Below are positions 8,299 to 16,979 of a DNA stretch of 64,000 bases, one piece after another; position 1 is the stretch's first letter, and each line of letters begins with the position of its first letter. The stretch lies in the NCBI RefSeq assembly GCF_009857535.1, contig NZ_WWCS01000003.1, forward strand, positions 310,001 through 374,000, written 5' to 3'. Under the pieces are notes generated by a model. The model saw only the letters and a list, made by a program, of their open reading frames with translations, was not told the DNA's origin and ran no database searches. A program made the translations under genes and the position numbers. The DNA is from Duganella margarita. Lineage in GTDB: Bacteria; Pseudomonadota; Gammaproteobacteria; Burkholderiales; Burkholderiaceae_D.

Positions 8299-8628
8299 AT
8301 GAACGTTGCAGAAGAAATCAAACGTTTGCATGAGCTGCACCAGGCGGGCGCGCTGTCGGACGACGAGTTCGCGGCCGCCAAGGCCCGGCTGCTGAACAGC
8401 GGTCCCACACCGGGTCTCGGCGGCGACGCCGACCTGTGGCGCCTGCGCCGCTCGCACACCGACCGCTGGCTCGGTGGCGTCTGTGGCGGCCTGGCGCGCG
8501 TCAGCGGCGTCGAGTCATGGATCTGGCGCTTGCTGTTTGTGCTGTTCGTTTGCACCTTTGGTTTCGGTCTCGCCATCTACATTCTGCTTTGGATCTTCGT
8601 TCCAGAAGACGAACTGATTGGAAATTAA
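8299..8628 (+). CDS. SHOCT/PspC-domain small membrane protein
   Basis: The 109-residue product starts with a SHOCT-like helix pair (EEIKRLHELHQAGALSDDEF, then AAAKARLL). A PspC domain covers residues about 52-105: RSHTDRWLGGVCGGLARVSG, then a hydrophobic membrane segment (LLFVLFVCTFGFGLAIYILL) and a FVPED end. PspC proteins act at the inner membrane in envelope-stress responses. The unusual point is the place: between the E2 and E3 genes of the 2-oxoglutarate dehydrogenase operon, with only 3 bases before the lpd start. Translational coupling with lpd is likely. A link to the dehydrogenase is not shown by the sequence. Confidence 0.85.
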   Translation: MNVAEEIKRLHELHQAGALSDDEFAAAKARLLNSGPTPGLGGDADLWRLRRSHTDRWLGGVCGGLARVSGVESWIWRLLFVLFVCTFGFGLAIYILLWIFVPEDELIGN

Positions 8629-8631
8629 AAA

Positions 8632-10062
8632 ATGAGTAAACAATTTGACGTAGTAGTTATCGGCGCCGGTCCTGGCGGTTACATCGCCGCGATCCGTGCT
8701 GCACAGCTGGGTTTCTCGGTTGCTTGCGTAGACGCGTGGGAAAATGAAAAGGGCGGCCCGGCGCCAGGCGGCACCTGCACCAACGTCGGCTGCATCCCGT
8801 CGAAAGCGCTGCTGCAATCGTCGGAACACTACGAGCACGCCGGTCACGCGTTCAAGGAGCACGGCATCGATGTCGCCGGCCTGTCGCTGAACCTGCCGCA
8901 GATGATCAAGCGCAAAGACAACGTCGTAAAGCAAAACAACGACGGCATCCTGTTCCTGTTCAAGAAAAACAAGGTCACGTTCTTCCACGGCCGCGCGTCG
9001 TTCGCTGGCGCCGCCACCGCTGACGGCTACCCGCTGACGATCTCGGCGCCTGCCAACGAGACCATCAACGCCAAGCAAGTCATCGTCGCCACCGGTTCCA
9101 ACGCCCGTGCACTGCCCGGCGCGGAATTCGACGAGCAACTGATCCTGTCGAACACCGGCGCGCTGACCATCGGCGACGTGCCGAAGCAGCTGGGCGTGAT
9201 CGGCGCCGGCGTGATCGGCCTGGAAATGGGTTCGGTATGGCGTCGTCTGGGTGCGGAAGTGACCGTGCTGGAAGGTCTGCCGACCTTCCTGGGCGCCGTG
9301 GACGAGCAGATCGCCAAGGAAGCCAACAAGCTGTTCACCAAGCAGGGCCTGAAGATCAACCTGGGCGTCAAGATCAACAAGGTCACCAAGGGCGACAACA
9401 ACGTGACCGTTGAATTCGACAACGCCAAGGGCGAAGCCAACACCGCCGTGTTCGACAAGCTGATCGTCTCGATCGGCCGCACCCCGAACACCGACGGCCT
9501 GGCTGCCGACAAAGTCGGCCTGGCGCTGGACGAGCGCGGCTTCGTGGCCGTCGACGGCGACTGCAAAACCAATCTGCCAGGCGTGTGGGCGATCGGCGAC
9601 GTGGTACGCGGCCCGATGCTGGCGCACAAAGCGGAAGAAGAGGGCGTTGCCGTGGCCGAGCGTATCGCCGGCCAGCACGGTCATACCAACTTCAACACCA
9701 TTCCTTGGGTGATCTACACCTCGCCGGAAATCGCCTGGGTCGGCAAAACCGAACAGACGCTGAAGGCCGAAGGCGTGGCATACAAAGCCGGCACCTTCCC
9801 ATTCCTGGCGAACGGCCGCGCACGCGCGCTGGGCGACACCGCCGGCATGGTCAAGTTCCTGGCCGATGCCAGCACCGACGAAATCCTGGGCGTGCACATC
9901 ATCGGCCCAATGGCGTCGGAGCTGATCTCGGAAGCCGTGGTCGCGATGGAGTTCAAGGCTTCGGCTGAAGACATCGCGCGCATCTGCCACGCTCACCCAT
10001 CGCTGTCGGAAGCCACCAAAGAGGCAGCGCTGGCGATCGACAAGCGTACGCTGAACTTCTAA
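8632..10062 (+). CDS. lpdA: Dihydrolipoyl dehydrogenase (E3)
   Basis: The 476-residue flavoprotein reoxidises dihydrolipoamide with NAD+. It shows the FAD-binding GAGPGGY (residues 11-17), the redox disulfide C49/C54 in [16 protein letters not shown], a second dinucleotide motif [13 protein letters not shown], the FAD motif ending in WAIGDV, and the catalytic His-Glu pair H455/E460 in HAHPSLSE. It is the last gene of the odh operon and starts 3 bases after the PspC-like gene. A strong terminator follows. Confidence 0.97.
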   Translation: MSKQFDVVVIGAGPGGYIAAIRAAQLGFSVACVDAWENEKGGPAPGGTCTNVGCIPSKALLQSSEHYEHAGHAFKEHGIDVAGLSLNLPQMIKRKDNVVKQNNDGILFLFKKNKVTFFHGRASFAGAATADGYPLTISAPANETINAKQVIVATGSNARALPGAEFDEQLILSNTGALTIGDVPKQLGVIGAGVIGLEMGSVWRRLGAEVTVLEGLPTFLGAVDEQIAKEANKLFTKQGLKINLGVKINKVTKGDNNVTVEFDNAKGEANTAVFDKLIVSIGRTPNTDGLAADKVGLALDERGFVAVDGDCKTNLPGVWAIGDVVRGPMLAHKAEEEGVAVAERIAGQHGHTNFNTIPWVIYTSPEIAWVGKTEQTLKAEGVAYKAGTFPFLANGRARALGDTAGMVKFLADASTDEILGVHIIGPMASELISEAVVAMEFKASAEDIARICHAHPSLSEATKEAALAIDKRTLNF

Positions 10063-10085
10063 GCTGGATTTGTAGTAGCTAGCAG

Positions 10086-10112
10086 GGCGGGCCACCATGG
10101 CCCGCCGTTTTT
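10086..10112 (+). terminator. Intrinsic terminator after lpdA
   Basis: GGCGGGCC (10086-10093) pairs with GGCCCGCC (10099-10106) around ACCAT, followed after one G by five T. This is a textbook rho-independent terminator closing the odh operon. It ends 20 bases before the zapE start codon, so zapE needs either read-through or a promoter inside this element. Confidence 0.85.
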
Positions 10113-10131
10113 ATTTGCGCAGATTGAAACC

Positions 10132-11229
10132 ATGAACGTCGAAGAGTACTACCACCACGCGCTGGCCCAGCGCGACTACAAGGCCGATGCGGCACAACAG
10201 CGCGCGATCACCCGTCTGCAGCAATGCTATGACGAGTGGGTGGCCTACAAGGGCCAGCGGTCCAGCACCTTCAAGCGCCTGATCAACCGCCCGGCGGTGC
10301 CGAAAGGCGTGTACATGTGGGGCGGTGTGGGACGCGGCAAGTCGTTCTTGATGGACAGCTTCTACTCGGTGGTGCCGCTGGTGCGCAAGACGCGCCTGCA
10401 CTTCCACGAATTCATGCGCGACGTGCACCGCCAGCTGGACGAGTTGCGCGGCGTCGCCGATCCGCTGGACGAAGTGGCCAAGCGCATCGCCAAGAAATAC
10501 CGCCTGATCTGCTTCGACGAATTCCATATCTCGGACGTGGCCGACGCCATGATCATGTACAACCTGCTGAAGGCGTTGTTCGACAACGGCGTGTCCTTCA
10601 TCATGACGTCGAACTACGATCCGGAGCTGCTGTACCCGGACGGCCTGCACCGCGACCGCATCCTGCCGACCATCGCGCTGCTGTACGAAAAGCTGGACGT
10701 GATGAACATCGACGCCGGCATCGACTATCGCGGCCGCGCGCTGGAGCAGGTCGAAGCGTATTACACGCCGCTCAACGCGCAGACCGACAAGGCGCTGCGC
10801 GACGCCTACGCCAGCGTGGCCGAAACCGCCGATGAAGATCCGGTGATCCGCATCGAGGCGCGCGAAATCCGCGCGCTGCGCCGCGCCGGCACCATCATCT
10901 GGTTCGACTTCAATACGCTGTGCGGCGGCCCGCGCTCGCAGAACGATTACCTGGAAATCGCCAGCCGTTTCCATACCGTGATATTGTCAGGGGTGCCGAT
11001 GATGTCGGCGTCCATGTCGTCGGAAGCGCGCCGTTTCACCTGGCTGATCGACGTGTTCTACGACCAGGGCGTCAAGCTGCTGATGTCGGCGGAAGTGGCG
11101 CCGGAAGAGCTGTACACCAACGGCGCCATGGCCAACGAATTCCATCGCACCGTGTCGCGCATCGTCGAGATGCAGTCGCGCGAATACATGGACCGCGAAC
11201 AGCGCGCTGCGGCCGCATCGCTGTCGTAA
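10132..11229 (+). CDS. zapE: Cell division protein ZapE (AFG1-like ATPase)
   Basis: A 365-residue AAA-type ATPase of the AFG1/ZapE family. Walker A GGVGRGKS is at residues 64-71 and Walker B with sensor context is ICFDEFHISD near 125-135; a TSNYDPELLYPDG segment typical of the family follows. In E. coli, ZapE acts on the Z-ring under low oxygen or stress; the mitochondrial homologue assists protein turnover. The position after the odh operon is common in betaproteobacteria. No clear ribosome binding site is seen in the 20 bases after the terminator. Confidence 0.93.
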   Translation: MNVEEYYHHALAQRDYKADAAQQRAITRLQQCYDEWVAYKGQRSSTFKRLINRPAVPKGVYMWGGVGRGKSFLMDSFYSVVPLVRKTRLHFHEFMRDVHRQLDELRGVADPLDEVAKRIAKKYRLICFDEFHISDVADAMIMYNLLKALFDNGVSFIMTSNYDPELLYPDGLHRDRILPTIALLYEKLDVMNIDAGIDYRGRALEQVEAYYTPLNAQTDKALRDAYASVAETADEDPVIRIEAREIRALRRAGTIIWFDFNTLCGGPRSQNDYLEIASRFHTVILSGVPMMSASMSSEARRFTWLIDVFYDQGVKLLMSAEVAPEELYTNGAMANEFHRTVSRIVEMQSREYMDREQRAAAASLS

Positions 11230-11246
11230 GTCACAGGATTTAGAAT

Positions 11247-11906
11247 ATGAAAGCAATGATTACCTTGATGGCCATGCTGGCGGCGACGATGTCGGCCGCC
11301 GTGGCCCAGAACGTCCAGACCGTGGAGCAGGCCAATGCCGCGCTGGTGAAAGTGGCGCAGGACCGGGCCGCGATCACCGACGAATATGCGGCCAGCGAGC
11401 GCGAATGCTCGGCCCGTTTCTTCGTCACCAACTGCCTGGACAAGGCCAAGGAGAAACGCCGCGCGGCGCTGGCCGAGGTGCGCGTGCGCGAAGTCGACGC
11501 CGAGCACTTCAAGCGCGCCGACTCGGTCGCCAAGCGCGACGCCGACCTGGCCGATCGTGCCCGCAAGGACGCCGACGAAGCGATGCTGCGCTCTGCCCAG
11601 CCGCCGAAAGCACCCAAGGAAGAACACGAAGCGGCGAAACCATCGTCCGGTCCGCGCCTGGCGGAGCGCGAAGCCCAGCATGATGCCAAGCTGAAACGCC
11701 AGCAGGCCGAGGACGCCGCCAACGCCGCCAAGCGCAGCGCCAATGTCGCCGCGTTCGAGCGCAAGCAAGCCGAGTCGGAGCGACGCCAGAAGGAAGTCGC
11801 GCGCAAAAAAGCGGAAAACGAAGAGAAAGCGAAACAGGCCGCCGCGCGTGCGGAAGCGGACAAGAAGAAGGCGGCTGCAGCGTCGGCGCCTGCATCAACC
11901 AAGTAG
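11247..11906 (+). CDS. Secreted Ala/Lys/Glu-rich coiled-coil protein
   Basis: Unrecognised family. The 219-residue product begins with a signal peptide (MKAMITLMAMLAATMSAAVAQ) and then is almost entirely predicted helix. Two cysteines occur at about residues 54 and 62 (in SEREC and VTNCLDKAKEKRR). A Pro/Lys linker (QPPKAPKEEHEAAKP) separates this from a C-terminal coiled coil with dense Lys/Ala/Glu ending APASTK. It starts 17 bases after zapE and is probably co-transcribed. The two cysteines could form a periplasmic disulfide. Function is unknown. Confidence 0.75.
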   Translation: MKAMITLMAMLAATMSAAVAQNVQTVEQANAALVKVAQDRAAITDEYAASERECSARFFVTNCLDKAKEKRRAALAEVRVREVDAEHFKRADSVAKRDADLADRARKDADEAMLRSAQPPKAPKEEHEAAKPSSGPRLAEREAQHDAKLKRQQAEDAANAAKRSANVAAFERKQAESERRQKEVARKKAENEEKAKQAAARAEADKKKAAAASAPASTK

Positions 11907-11917
11907 CGGCGACACCC

Positions 11918-11996
11918 GTCGTTGCCGCGAAAGCGGGAACCCATGCTGAGTTGATTTTGCCGATGGTGGATGGATTCCCGCTTTCGCGGGAATGAC
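11918..11996. repeat. Extragenic paired-hairpin repeat, copy A
   Basis: Two hairpins facing each other: an arm ending GCGAAAGCGGGAACCCATG and an arm TTCCCGCTTTCGCGGGAA, flanked by GTCG at the left and TGAC at the right. It lies between the convergent ends of the coiled-coil gene and the PP2C gene. The same layout recurs at five other sites in the window. Confidence 0.8.
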
Positions 11997-12010
11997 GCGA
12001 TGGATTCGGG

Positions 12011-12772
12011 CTAACTGGCCATCGCCACCAGCTTGATGATGGCCATCGAGCAGTTGTCGCCCTTGCCCTGGGCCCGTTCGGCCGCCTTGGCGATCAGCCG
12101 TTCGGCAGCCTGGCGCGGCGTGTTGCGGGCCACGGCAGCGGCCAGTTCCTCGTGACGGAACAACTGCCACAGGCCGTCCGAGCACAGCATCAAGGAATCG
12201 CCGGCCTGCAAGCCTTGCTGCGTGCCGGTGCTGACATGCGGATCTTTCAGGCTGTTGCCGAGCGCGTTATTCAGCAGGCGCGAGCTGCGGTGTTTTCTGG
12301 CCGCATCCGGCGGCAGCTGGTCGTGGTGGACCAGGTGGTCGACGTAGTCGCTGTCGCTGGTGCGCATCAAACAGGTTTCGCCGCGGAAGTGGTAGATGCG
12401 GGCGTCGCCCACGTGGGCCCACACCAGTTGCGCTTGCGGCGTCAGCACCAGCAGCGCCAGCGCGCTGTGCGGTTCGGCCACGGCGGCAATCGGATTCATT
12501 TTGATGACGGCGTGCGCTTCCTGCGCGATATCGCGCAGCAACTCCGCCAGCCGGGGCAGGCTGGGGGCGTCGCCGACGCGGAATTCGTCAAACAAGTGCT
12601 TGCTGGTGAGCAGCGCCTGATCGGGGCCGATCGGGCTGGTATTGCCATCGGCCAGTACCGCCAGCACGTAGCCGGGCGCCCTGGCGGCGGTAAATAGCGC
12701 AACGCGGTCGTTCTGTTGCGGCCGGTTCCCGATGTGCTGGGCGGTCCCGGCTTCTATTTTATAAGTGCGCAT
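12011..12772 (-). CDS. PP2C-type Ser/Thr protein phosphatase
   Basis: A 253-residue PPM/PP2C phosphatase. Motifs in order are RPQQND (D22), VLADGNTS (D42, where VADGMGG is usual), AHVGDARIYHF, LCSDGLW and GKGDNCSMAII, which together supply the metal-binding aspartates. The altered DGNTS differs from the classical DGMGG, but the metal Asp is kept. There is no partner kinase next to it; the only kinase seen in the window is the LRR kinase 10 kb away. It is divergent from the YdcH-like gene with 115 bases between starts. Confidence 0.88.
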   Translation of the reverse strand: MRTYKIEAGTAQHIGNRPQQNDRVALFTAARAPGYVLAVLADGNTSPIGPDQALLTSKHLFDEFRVGDAPSLPRLAELLRDIAQEAHAVIKMNPIAAVAEPHSALALLVLTPQAQLVWAHVGDARIYHFRGETCLMRTSDSDYVDHLVHHDQLPPDAARKHRSSRLLNNALGNSLKDPHVSTGTQQGLQAGDSLMLCSDGLWQLFRHEELAAAVARNTPRQAAERLIAKAAERAQGKGDNCSMAIIKLVAMAS

Positions 12773-12887
12773 AAGATGATTTGTTGGCGTCCGACGCGCC
12801 GTAGATTAAACTATGCACCGTGTCGCAGTTTGTTGGCAATGTGTTTGCAATGCGTGTTGTTCCGGTGAAACTATTTGACTGAGAAAT

Positions 12888-13088
12888 ATGACTGATGTAC
12901 AAGATATCCAACGTCGTTTGATTGAACTCGACGTCGAACACCGCGATCTGGACGCGGTCATCGATATGCTCACCCTGGACGGACACCACGATCAACTGCA
13001 ATTGCGCCGTCTCAAGAAGCGCAAACTGCAACTGAAAGACCATATCACTCTGCTGAAAATGCAACTGGTGCCGGACGTTCCGGCCTGA
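12888..13088 (+). CDS. YdcH/DUF465-family small protein
   Basis: A 66-residue highly charged helical protein with the YdcH-family pattern: QRRLIELDVEHRDLDAVID, then a middle turn and LRRLKKRKLQLKDHI towards the end. Members are short and widespread in proteobacteria and their function is not established. The gene is 26 bases upstream of the helicase gene and likely shares its promoter. Confidence 0.85.
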   Translation: MTDVQDIQRRLIELDVEHRDLDAVIDMLTLDGHHDQLQLRRLKKRKLQLKDHITLLKMQLVPDVPA

Positions 13089-13114
13089 GCCGAAACGTTA
13101 CAACGAAGTTTATT

Positions 13115-15151
13115 TTGACCGAACACCTCCCACCTGCGTCCGACGCGACACCCGCCATCATCGGCGCCACTCCCGACCATCCCCCCGGCAAGCACGACGC
13201 CGAGGTAGAGCGCCTGTTTGGCGCCGGCGGCCCATTGGGGCCGGCCGTGGGCGATTTCCGTCCGCGCCGCTCGCAAACCGAGATGGCCAAGGCGGTCGCG
13301 GCCGCCATCGCCAACCAGACCACGCTGATCGCCGAAGCCGGCACGGGTACGGGGAAAACCTTTGCCTATCTGGTGCCGGCGCTGCTGTGGGGCGGCAAGA
13401 CCATCGTCTCGACCGGGACCAAGAACTTGCAGGATCAGCTCTTCCTGCGCGATATTCCGACCGTGCGCGCCGCCTTGCAGGCGCCGGTGTCGGTGGCGCT
13501 GCTGAAGGGCCGCTCGAATTACCTGTGCCATTATCATCTGGAGCGCACGCTGCAGAACGGCCGCATGACCTCGCGCGACGATGTCGGCTACCTGCGCGAA
13601 ATCTCGCGGTTCCTGAAAATGACCAAGACCGGCGACAAGGCCGAGCTGGCCCGCGTGCCGGAAAACGCGCTGATCTGGAACCTGGTCACCTCGACCCGCG
13701 ACAACTGCATGGGCGCGGAATGCCAGTATTACCAGGATTGCTTCATCATGAAGGCGCGCAAGGAAGCGCAGCAGGCCGACGTGGTGGTGGTCAATCACCA
13801 CCTGTTCTTCGCCGACGTGGCGCTGAAGGATTCGGGCGTGGCCGAGTTGCTGCCGTCCGCCAACACCATCATCTTCGATGAGGCGCACCAGCTGCCGGAT
13901 ACCGCCACCCTGTTCTTCGGCGACACGTTTTCGACCTCGCAGGTACTGGAACTGTGCCGCGACGTGCTGGCCGAAGGCCTGTCGAACGCCCGCGACGGCG
14001 CCGACTGGGGCAAGGTGGTGACGGTGGTGGAAAAGGCCGCGCGCGACCTGCGCCTGACTTTCCCGCAAGACATCGTGCGGCTGTCGCTGCCGCAGATCGC
14101 GCCGTCGAGCGACTTTTACCCGGCGCTGCAAACGCTGAAAGACGAGCTGGACGGCATGATGGCCGTGCTCGAAACGCAAGCCGAACGGGCGGAAACGCTG
14201 GAACAGTGCCGCCAGCGTGGGCTGGATCTGGTGTCGCGGCTGGCGGCGTGGAAATTCGACCCGAAAGCCAAGGTCGCCAAGGGCGAGGAAGCGGTGTTCT
14301 GGGTCGAGGCCTATGCGTCGTCGCTGCAACTGCACAAGACGCCGTTGTCGATTGCGCCGATCTTTGCCGGCCAGCGCGAAGGCGTGCCGCGCAGCTGGAT
14401 TTTCACCTCGGCGACGCTGGCGGTGAAGAAGGATTTCAGCCACTTTTCCGAGCAGATGGGCCTGACCGATGAGCCGTCAATGTCTTGGCCGAGCCCGTTC
14501 AACTACGAACAGCAGGGCATTTTGTACGTGCCGACCGGGTTGCCGGACCCGAATTCCATGGGTTATACGGATGCGGTGCTGGATCTGGCGCTGCCGATCA
14601 TCGAGGCGGCGGGCGGAAAAACTTTCCTTTTGTGTACGACTTTGCGCGCCGTGAAGCGCGCTGCCGAGCGGCTGCGCGACGAATTTGAAAAACGTAATCT
14701 GCCGTTCCCGCTGTTTGTCCAAGGGGATAAGGGCCGGACCGAGTTGCTGGATCAATTCCGCAAGGCTGGTAATGGCGTGCTGATCGGATCGCAGAGCTTC
14801 TGGGAAGGCGTCGATGTGCGCGGCGATGCGCTGTCGCTGGTGATTATTGATAAATTGCCATTTGCGCCGCCTGACGATCCAGTGCTGGCCGCGCGGATTG
14901 AGGTGATGGAAAAGCAGGGCAAAAATGGCTTTATGCACCACACTTTGCCTGAGGCGATCATCAATCTGAAGCAGGGCGCCGGGCGCCTGATTCGGGATGA
15001 GACCGACCAGGGCGTGCTGATGTTGTGCGATCCACGGGTGATTTCCAAGCCGTATGGCAAGCGGATCTGGCAGAGTTTGCCGTCGTTCAAACGCACCCGC
15101 GAACAGGAAGTGGTGCTGGAATTCTTCCGAAACAAGAATTCCAATTCGTAA
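13115..15151 (+). CDS. XPD/DinG-type ATP-dependent DNA helicase
   Basis: A 678-residue superfamily 2 helicase of the DinG/YoaA type. Walker A AEAGTGTGKT lies near residues 70-79 and the Walker B box IIFDEAHQLPD near 253. Between them are four cysteines (NYLC, DNCMGAEC, QDC) that fit the 4Fe-4S cluster of XPD-like helicases. The C-terminal motor has SATL, SQSFWEGVDV and QGAGRLIRDE. Such enzymes unwind 5'-3' in DNA repair. The start codon is TTG at 13115; an internal ATG at MAKAVAAAIAN would remove the conserved N-terminus, so TTG is preferred. Assignment between yoaA and dinG is not settled. Confidence 0.9.
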   Translation: MTEHLPPASDATPAIIGATPDHPPGKHDAEVERLFGAGGPLGPAVGDFRPRRSQTEMAKAVAAAIANQTTLIAEAGTGTGKTFAYLVPALLWGGKTIVSTGTKNLQDQLFLRDIPTVRAALQAPVSVALLKGRSNYLCHYHLERTLQNGRMTSRDDVGYLREISRFLKMTKTGDKAELARVPENALIWNLVTSTRDNCMGAECQYYQDCFIMKARKEAQQADVVVVNHHLFFADVALKDSGVAELLPSANTIIFDEAHQLPDTATLFFGDTFSTSQVLELCRDVLAEGLSNARDGADWGKVVTVVEKAARDLRLTFPQDIVRLSLPQIAPSSDFYPALQTLKDELDGMMAVLETQAERAETLEQCRQRGLDLVSRLAAWKFDPKAKVAKGEEAVFWVEAYASSLQLHKTPLSIAPIFAGQREGVPRSWIFTSATLAVKKDFSHFSEQMGLTDEPSMSWPSPFNYEQQGILYVPTGLPDPNSMGYTDAVLDLALPIIEAAGGKTFLLCTTLRAVKRAAERLRDEFEKRNLPFPLFVQGDKGRTELLDQFRKAGNGVLIGSQSFWEGVDVRGDALSLVIIDKLPFAPPDDPVLAARIEVMEKQGKNGFMHHTLPEAIINLKQGAGRLIRDETDQGVLMLCDPRVISKPYGKRIWQSLPSFKRTREQEVVLEFFRNKNSNS

Positions 15152-15166
15152 CTTTCGGTTACCACC

Positions 15167-15227
15167 GTCGCTCCCGCGCAGGCGGGAGCCCATGCTGAGT
15201 ATCGATTCCCGCTTGCACGGGAATGAC
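15167..15227. repeat. Extragenic paired-hairpin repeat, copy B
   Basis: Left arm CTCCCGCGCAGGCGGGAG, spacer CCATGCTGAGTATC, right arm TTCCCGCTTGCACGGGAA, bounded by GTCG and TGAC. It fills the gap between the convergent helicase and quinone oxidoreductase genes and ends one base before the latter's stop codon. It could act as a bidirectional transcription barrier. Confidence 0.8.
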
Positions 15228-15228
15228 G

Positions 15229-16206
15229 TTACTGCGGCAACACTACGACCTTGCCAGTCACCCGCCGCGCCGCCATATCGTCCAGCGCGCGCCACGCATC
15301 TTCCAGCGCATAACGTGCCGAAATCAGCGGCTTGATTTTGCCCTCCTGCAACCACTGCAGCACCTGCCGCATATTCTTCAAGTTGCCTTTCGGATCACGT
15401 TTGGTGAACTCGCCCCAGAACACGCCCATCAGCGACGCCCCCTTCAGCAAGGTCAAATTCAGCGGCAACTTCGGAATCTCGCCGTTGGCAAAGCCGACCA
15501 CCAGATAACGCCCGCCCCAGGCGATCGACCTGAACGCCGGCTCCGCGTAGTCGCCGCCGACCGGGTCATAAATTACATCCGGCCCTTTGCCGCCGGTCGC
15601 CGCCTTCACTGCCTCGCGCAAATCCTGCTTGCTGTAATTGATCAGTACATCGGCGCCGTGCTGGCGGCAGACCTCCAGCTTCTCATCGGTCGAAGCGCAA
15701 GCAATAATGCGGGCCCCAAGGGCTTTGCCGATCTCGATCGCCGCCAGGCCCACGCCACCTGCTGCGCCAAGAATTAGCATGTTCTCACCAGCTTCTAGCT
15801 TGGCGCGATCCACAATCGCGTGGTACGAGGTGCCGTAGGTGAGGGTGATGGCGGCCGCCGTGTCGAAATCCATACCCGGCGGCATCGGCATCAGGGCTTG
15901 TGCAGGCGCTAATAACTGCTGCCCAAACCCACCGGTCGAAGTGAAGGCGATGACCTTGTCACCGACCTTGAAAGTTGTCACATCATCAGCAACCGAACGA
16001 ATCACCCCCGCCACTTCGCTGCCGGGAACGAACGGCAGTTCCGGCTTGAACTGATACTTCCCTTGCACAATGAGCACGTCGGGAAAGTTGACGCCGGCAG
16101 CCTGGACATCGATCACCACCTGGCCCGGACCTGGCTGCGGGTCTGGTAATTCTTGTACTTTTAGCGACGCCGGCAAACCCCATGTTTCACACACGACAGC
16201 TTTCAT
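15229..16206 (-). CDS. NADPH:quinone oxidoreductase family (zinc-free MDR)
   Basis: The 325-residue medium-chain dehydrogenase/reductase has an N-terminal GroES-like domain (VDVQAAGVNFPDVLIVQGKY, then PGSEVAGVIRSV) and a nucleotide-binding motif LGAAGGVGLAAIEIGKALGA near residue 145. A TSYHA segment in the coenzyme domain and the absence of zinc-ligand cysteines place it with Qor-like quinone or crotonyl-CoA-type reductases. The substrate is not predictable. The gene is transcribed towards the helicase gene and away from the TIR operon, with 158 bases between the divergent starts. Confidence 0.9.
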   Translation of the reverse strand: MKAVVCETWGLPASLKVQELPDPQPGPGQVVIDVQAAGVNFPDVLIVQGKYQFKPELPFVPGSEVAGVIRSVADDVTTFKVGDKVIAFTSTGGFGQQLLAPAQALMPMPPGMDFDTAAAITLTYGTSYHAIVDRAKLEAGENMLILGAAGGVGLAAIEIGKALGARIIACASTDEKLEVCRQHGADVLINYSKQDLREAVKAATGGKGPDVIYDPVGGDYAEPAFRSIAWGGRYLVVGFANGEIPKLPLNLTLLKGASLMGVFWGEFTKRDPKGNLKNMRQVLQWLQEGKIKPLISARYALEDAWRALDDMAARRVTGKVVVLPQ

Positions 16207-16364
16207 CCTGGTCTCCTCTGGTTATAAAAAAGAACGCTCGTAATATTTTTATCTTACCTGAAAGCGCCAGCCGTTTGCGCAAAGTTCGGCCTGCCGCACG
16301 TTTGTTCTGCCTCAAAGTGTCACCGGAGTGGATTGTTAGAGTTGGTTAAACGAAGGGGGATATC

Positions 16365-16970
16365 ATGACTATCCGTCACGGCTGTTTCTTCAGCTATGCA
16401 CATGGCCAGCATGCTTACATGAGCAAATTCAAGGACGATCTGGTGGACGCCCTGAAATGCTATCTGGAACCTCACTTCGACAACGAGAACGAACTGTTTG
16501 TTGATAGTGAGCAACTCGGGGGCGGTGACGACCTCGACGGCAAAATCGCGCGCGCGCTGTGTGAGAGCGTGTGCATGATTGTCATTTATACACCCAAGTA
16601 TGAAGCCCATGGCTACACGCGGCGCGAGTTTGCAGCAATGCAACTTATCGAGCGCGAACGCCAGCATTGGTATCCGCTGCCCAGTCATCTGATTATCCCC
16701 GTCATCATGACCCGCCACCCGGTCGGCCTGCCGCCGCAAATTACCGGGCCGGGCATGTATGTGGACTTTTCCCGCTACACGCTGGCTAGCGGGGACCTGA
16801 AGACCAATCCCGATTTCATCCCGGACATTGAAAAAATCGTCCACCGCATTGCCGAGCATTACCACTGTCTAAAACGAAGCACGCCGCCGGAGCATGACTG
16901 CAGCCGTTTTGTGTTGCCGGAGATTCCGCCGGAGTGGCGTGCCGTTCCTCCTCCACATTTTCCACGCTAA
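16365..16970 (+). CDS. TIR-domain protein
   Basis: A 201-residue protein whose residues 1-150 fit a TIR domain: strand A HGCFFSYAHGQH (residues 5-16), a helix with KFKDDLVDALK, a box-2-like VDSEQLGGGDDL near 46-57, strand D CMIVIYTPKYEAHGYTRREF with E88 at the place of the catalytic glutamate of TIR NADases, and an IIPVIM strand. The C-terminal 50 residues are Pro-rich and not recognised. It has a strong GGGGG ribosome binding site and is followed after 9 bases by the KGGTGRT/TPR gene. TIR domains act as NAD-cleaving effectors or signalling scaffolds. Codon and base composition look less GC-rich than the neighbours, which may indicate transfer. Confidence 0.8.
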   Translation: MTIRHGCFFSYAHGQHAYMSKFKDDLVDALKCYLEPHFDNENELFVDSEQLGGGDDLDGKIARALCESVCMIVIYTPKYEAHGYTRREFAAMQLIERERQHWYPLPSHLIIPVIMTRHPVGLPPQITGPGMYVDFSRYTLASGDLKTNPDFIPDIEKIVHRIAEHYHCLKRSTPPEHDCSRFVLPEIPPEWRAVPPPHFPR

Positions 16971-16979
16971 AGGTTTGCC

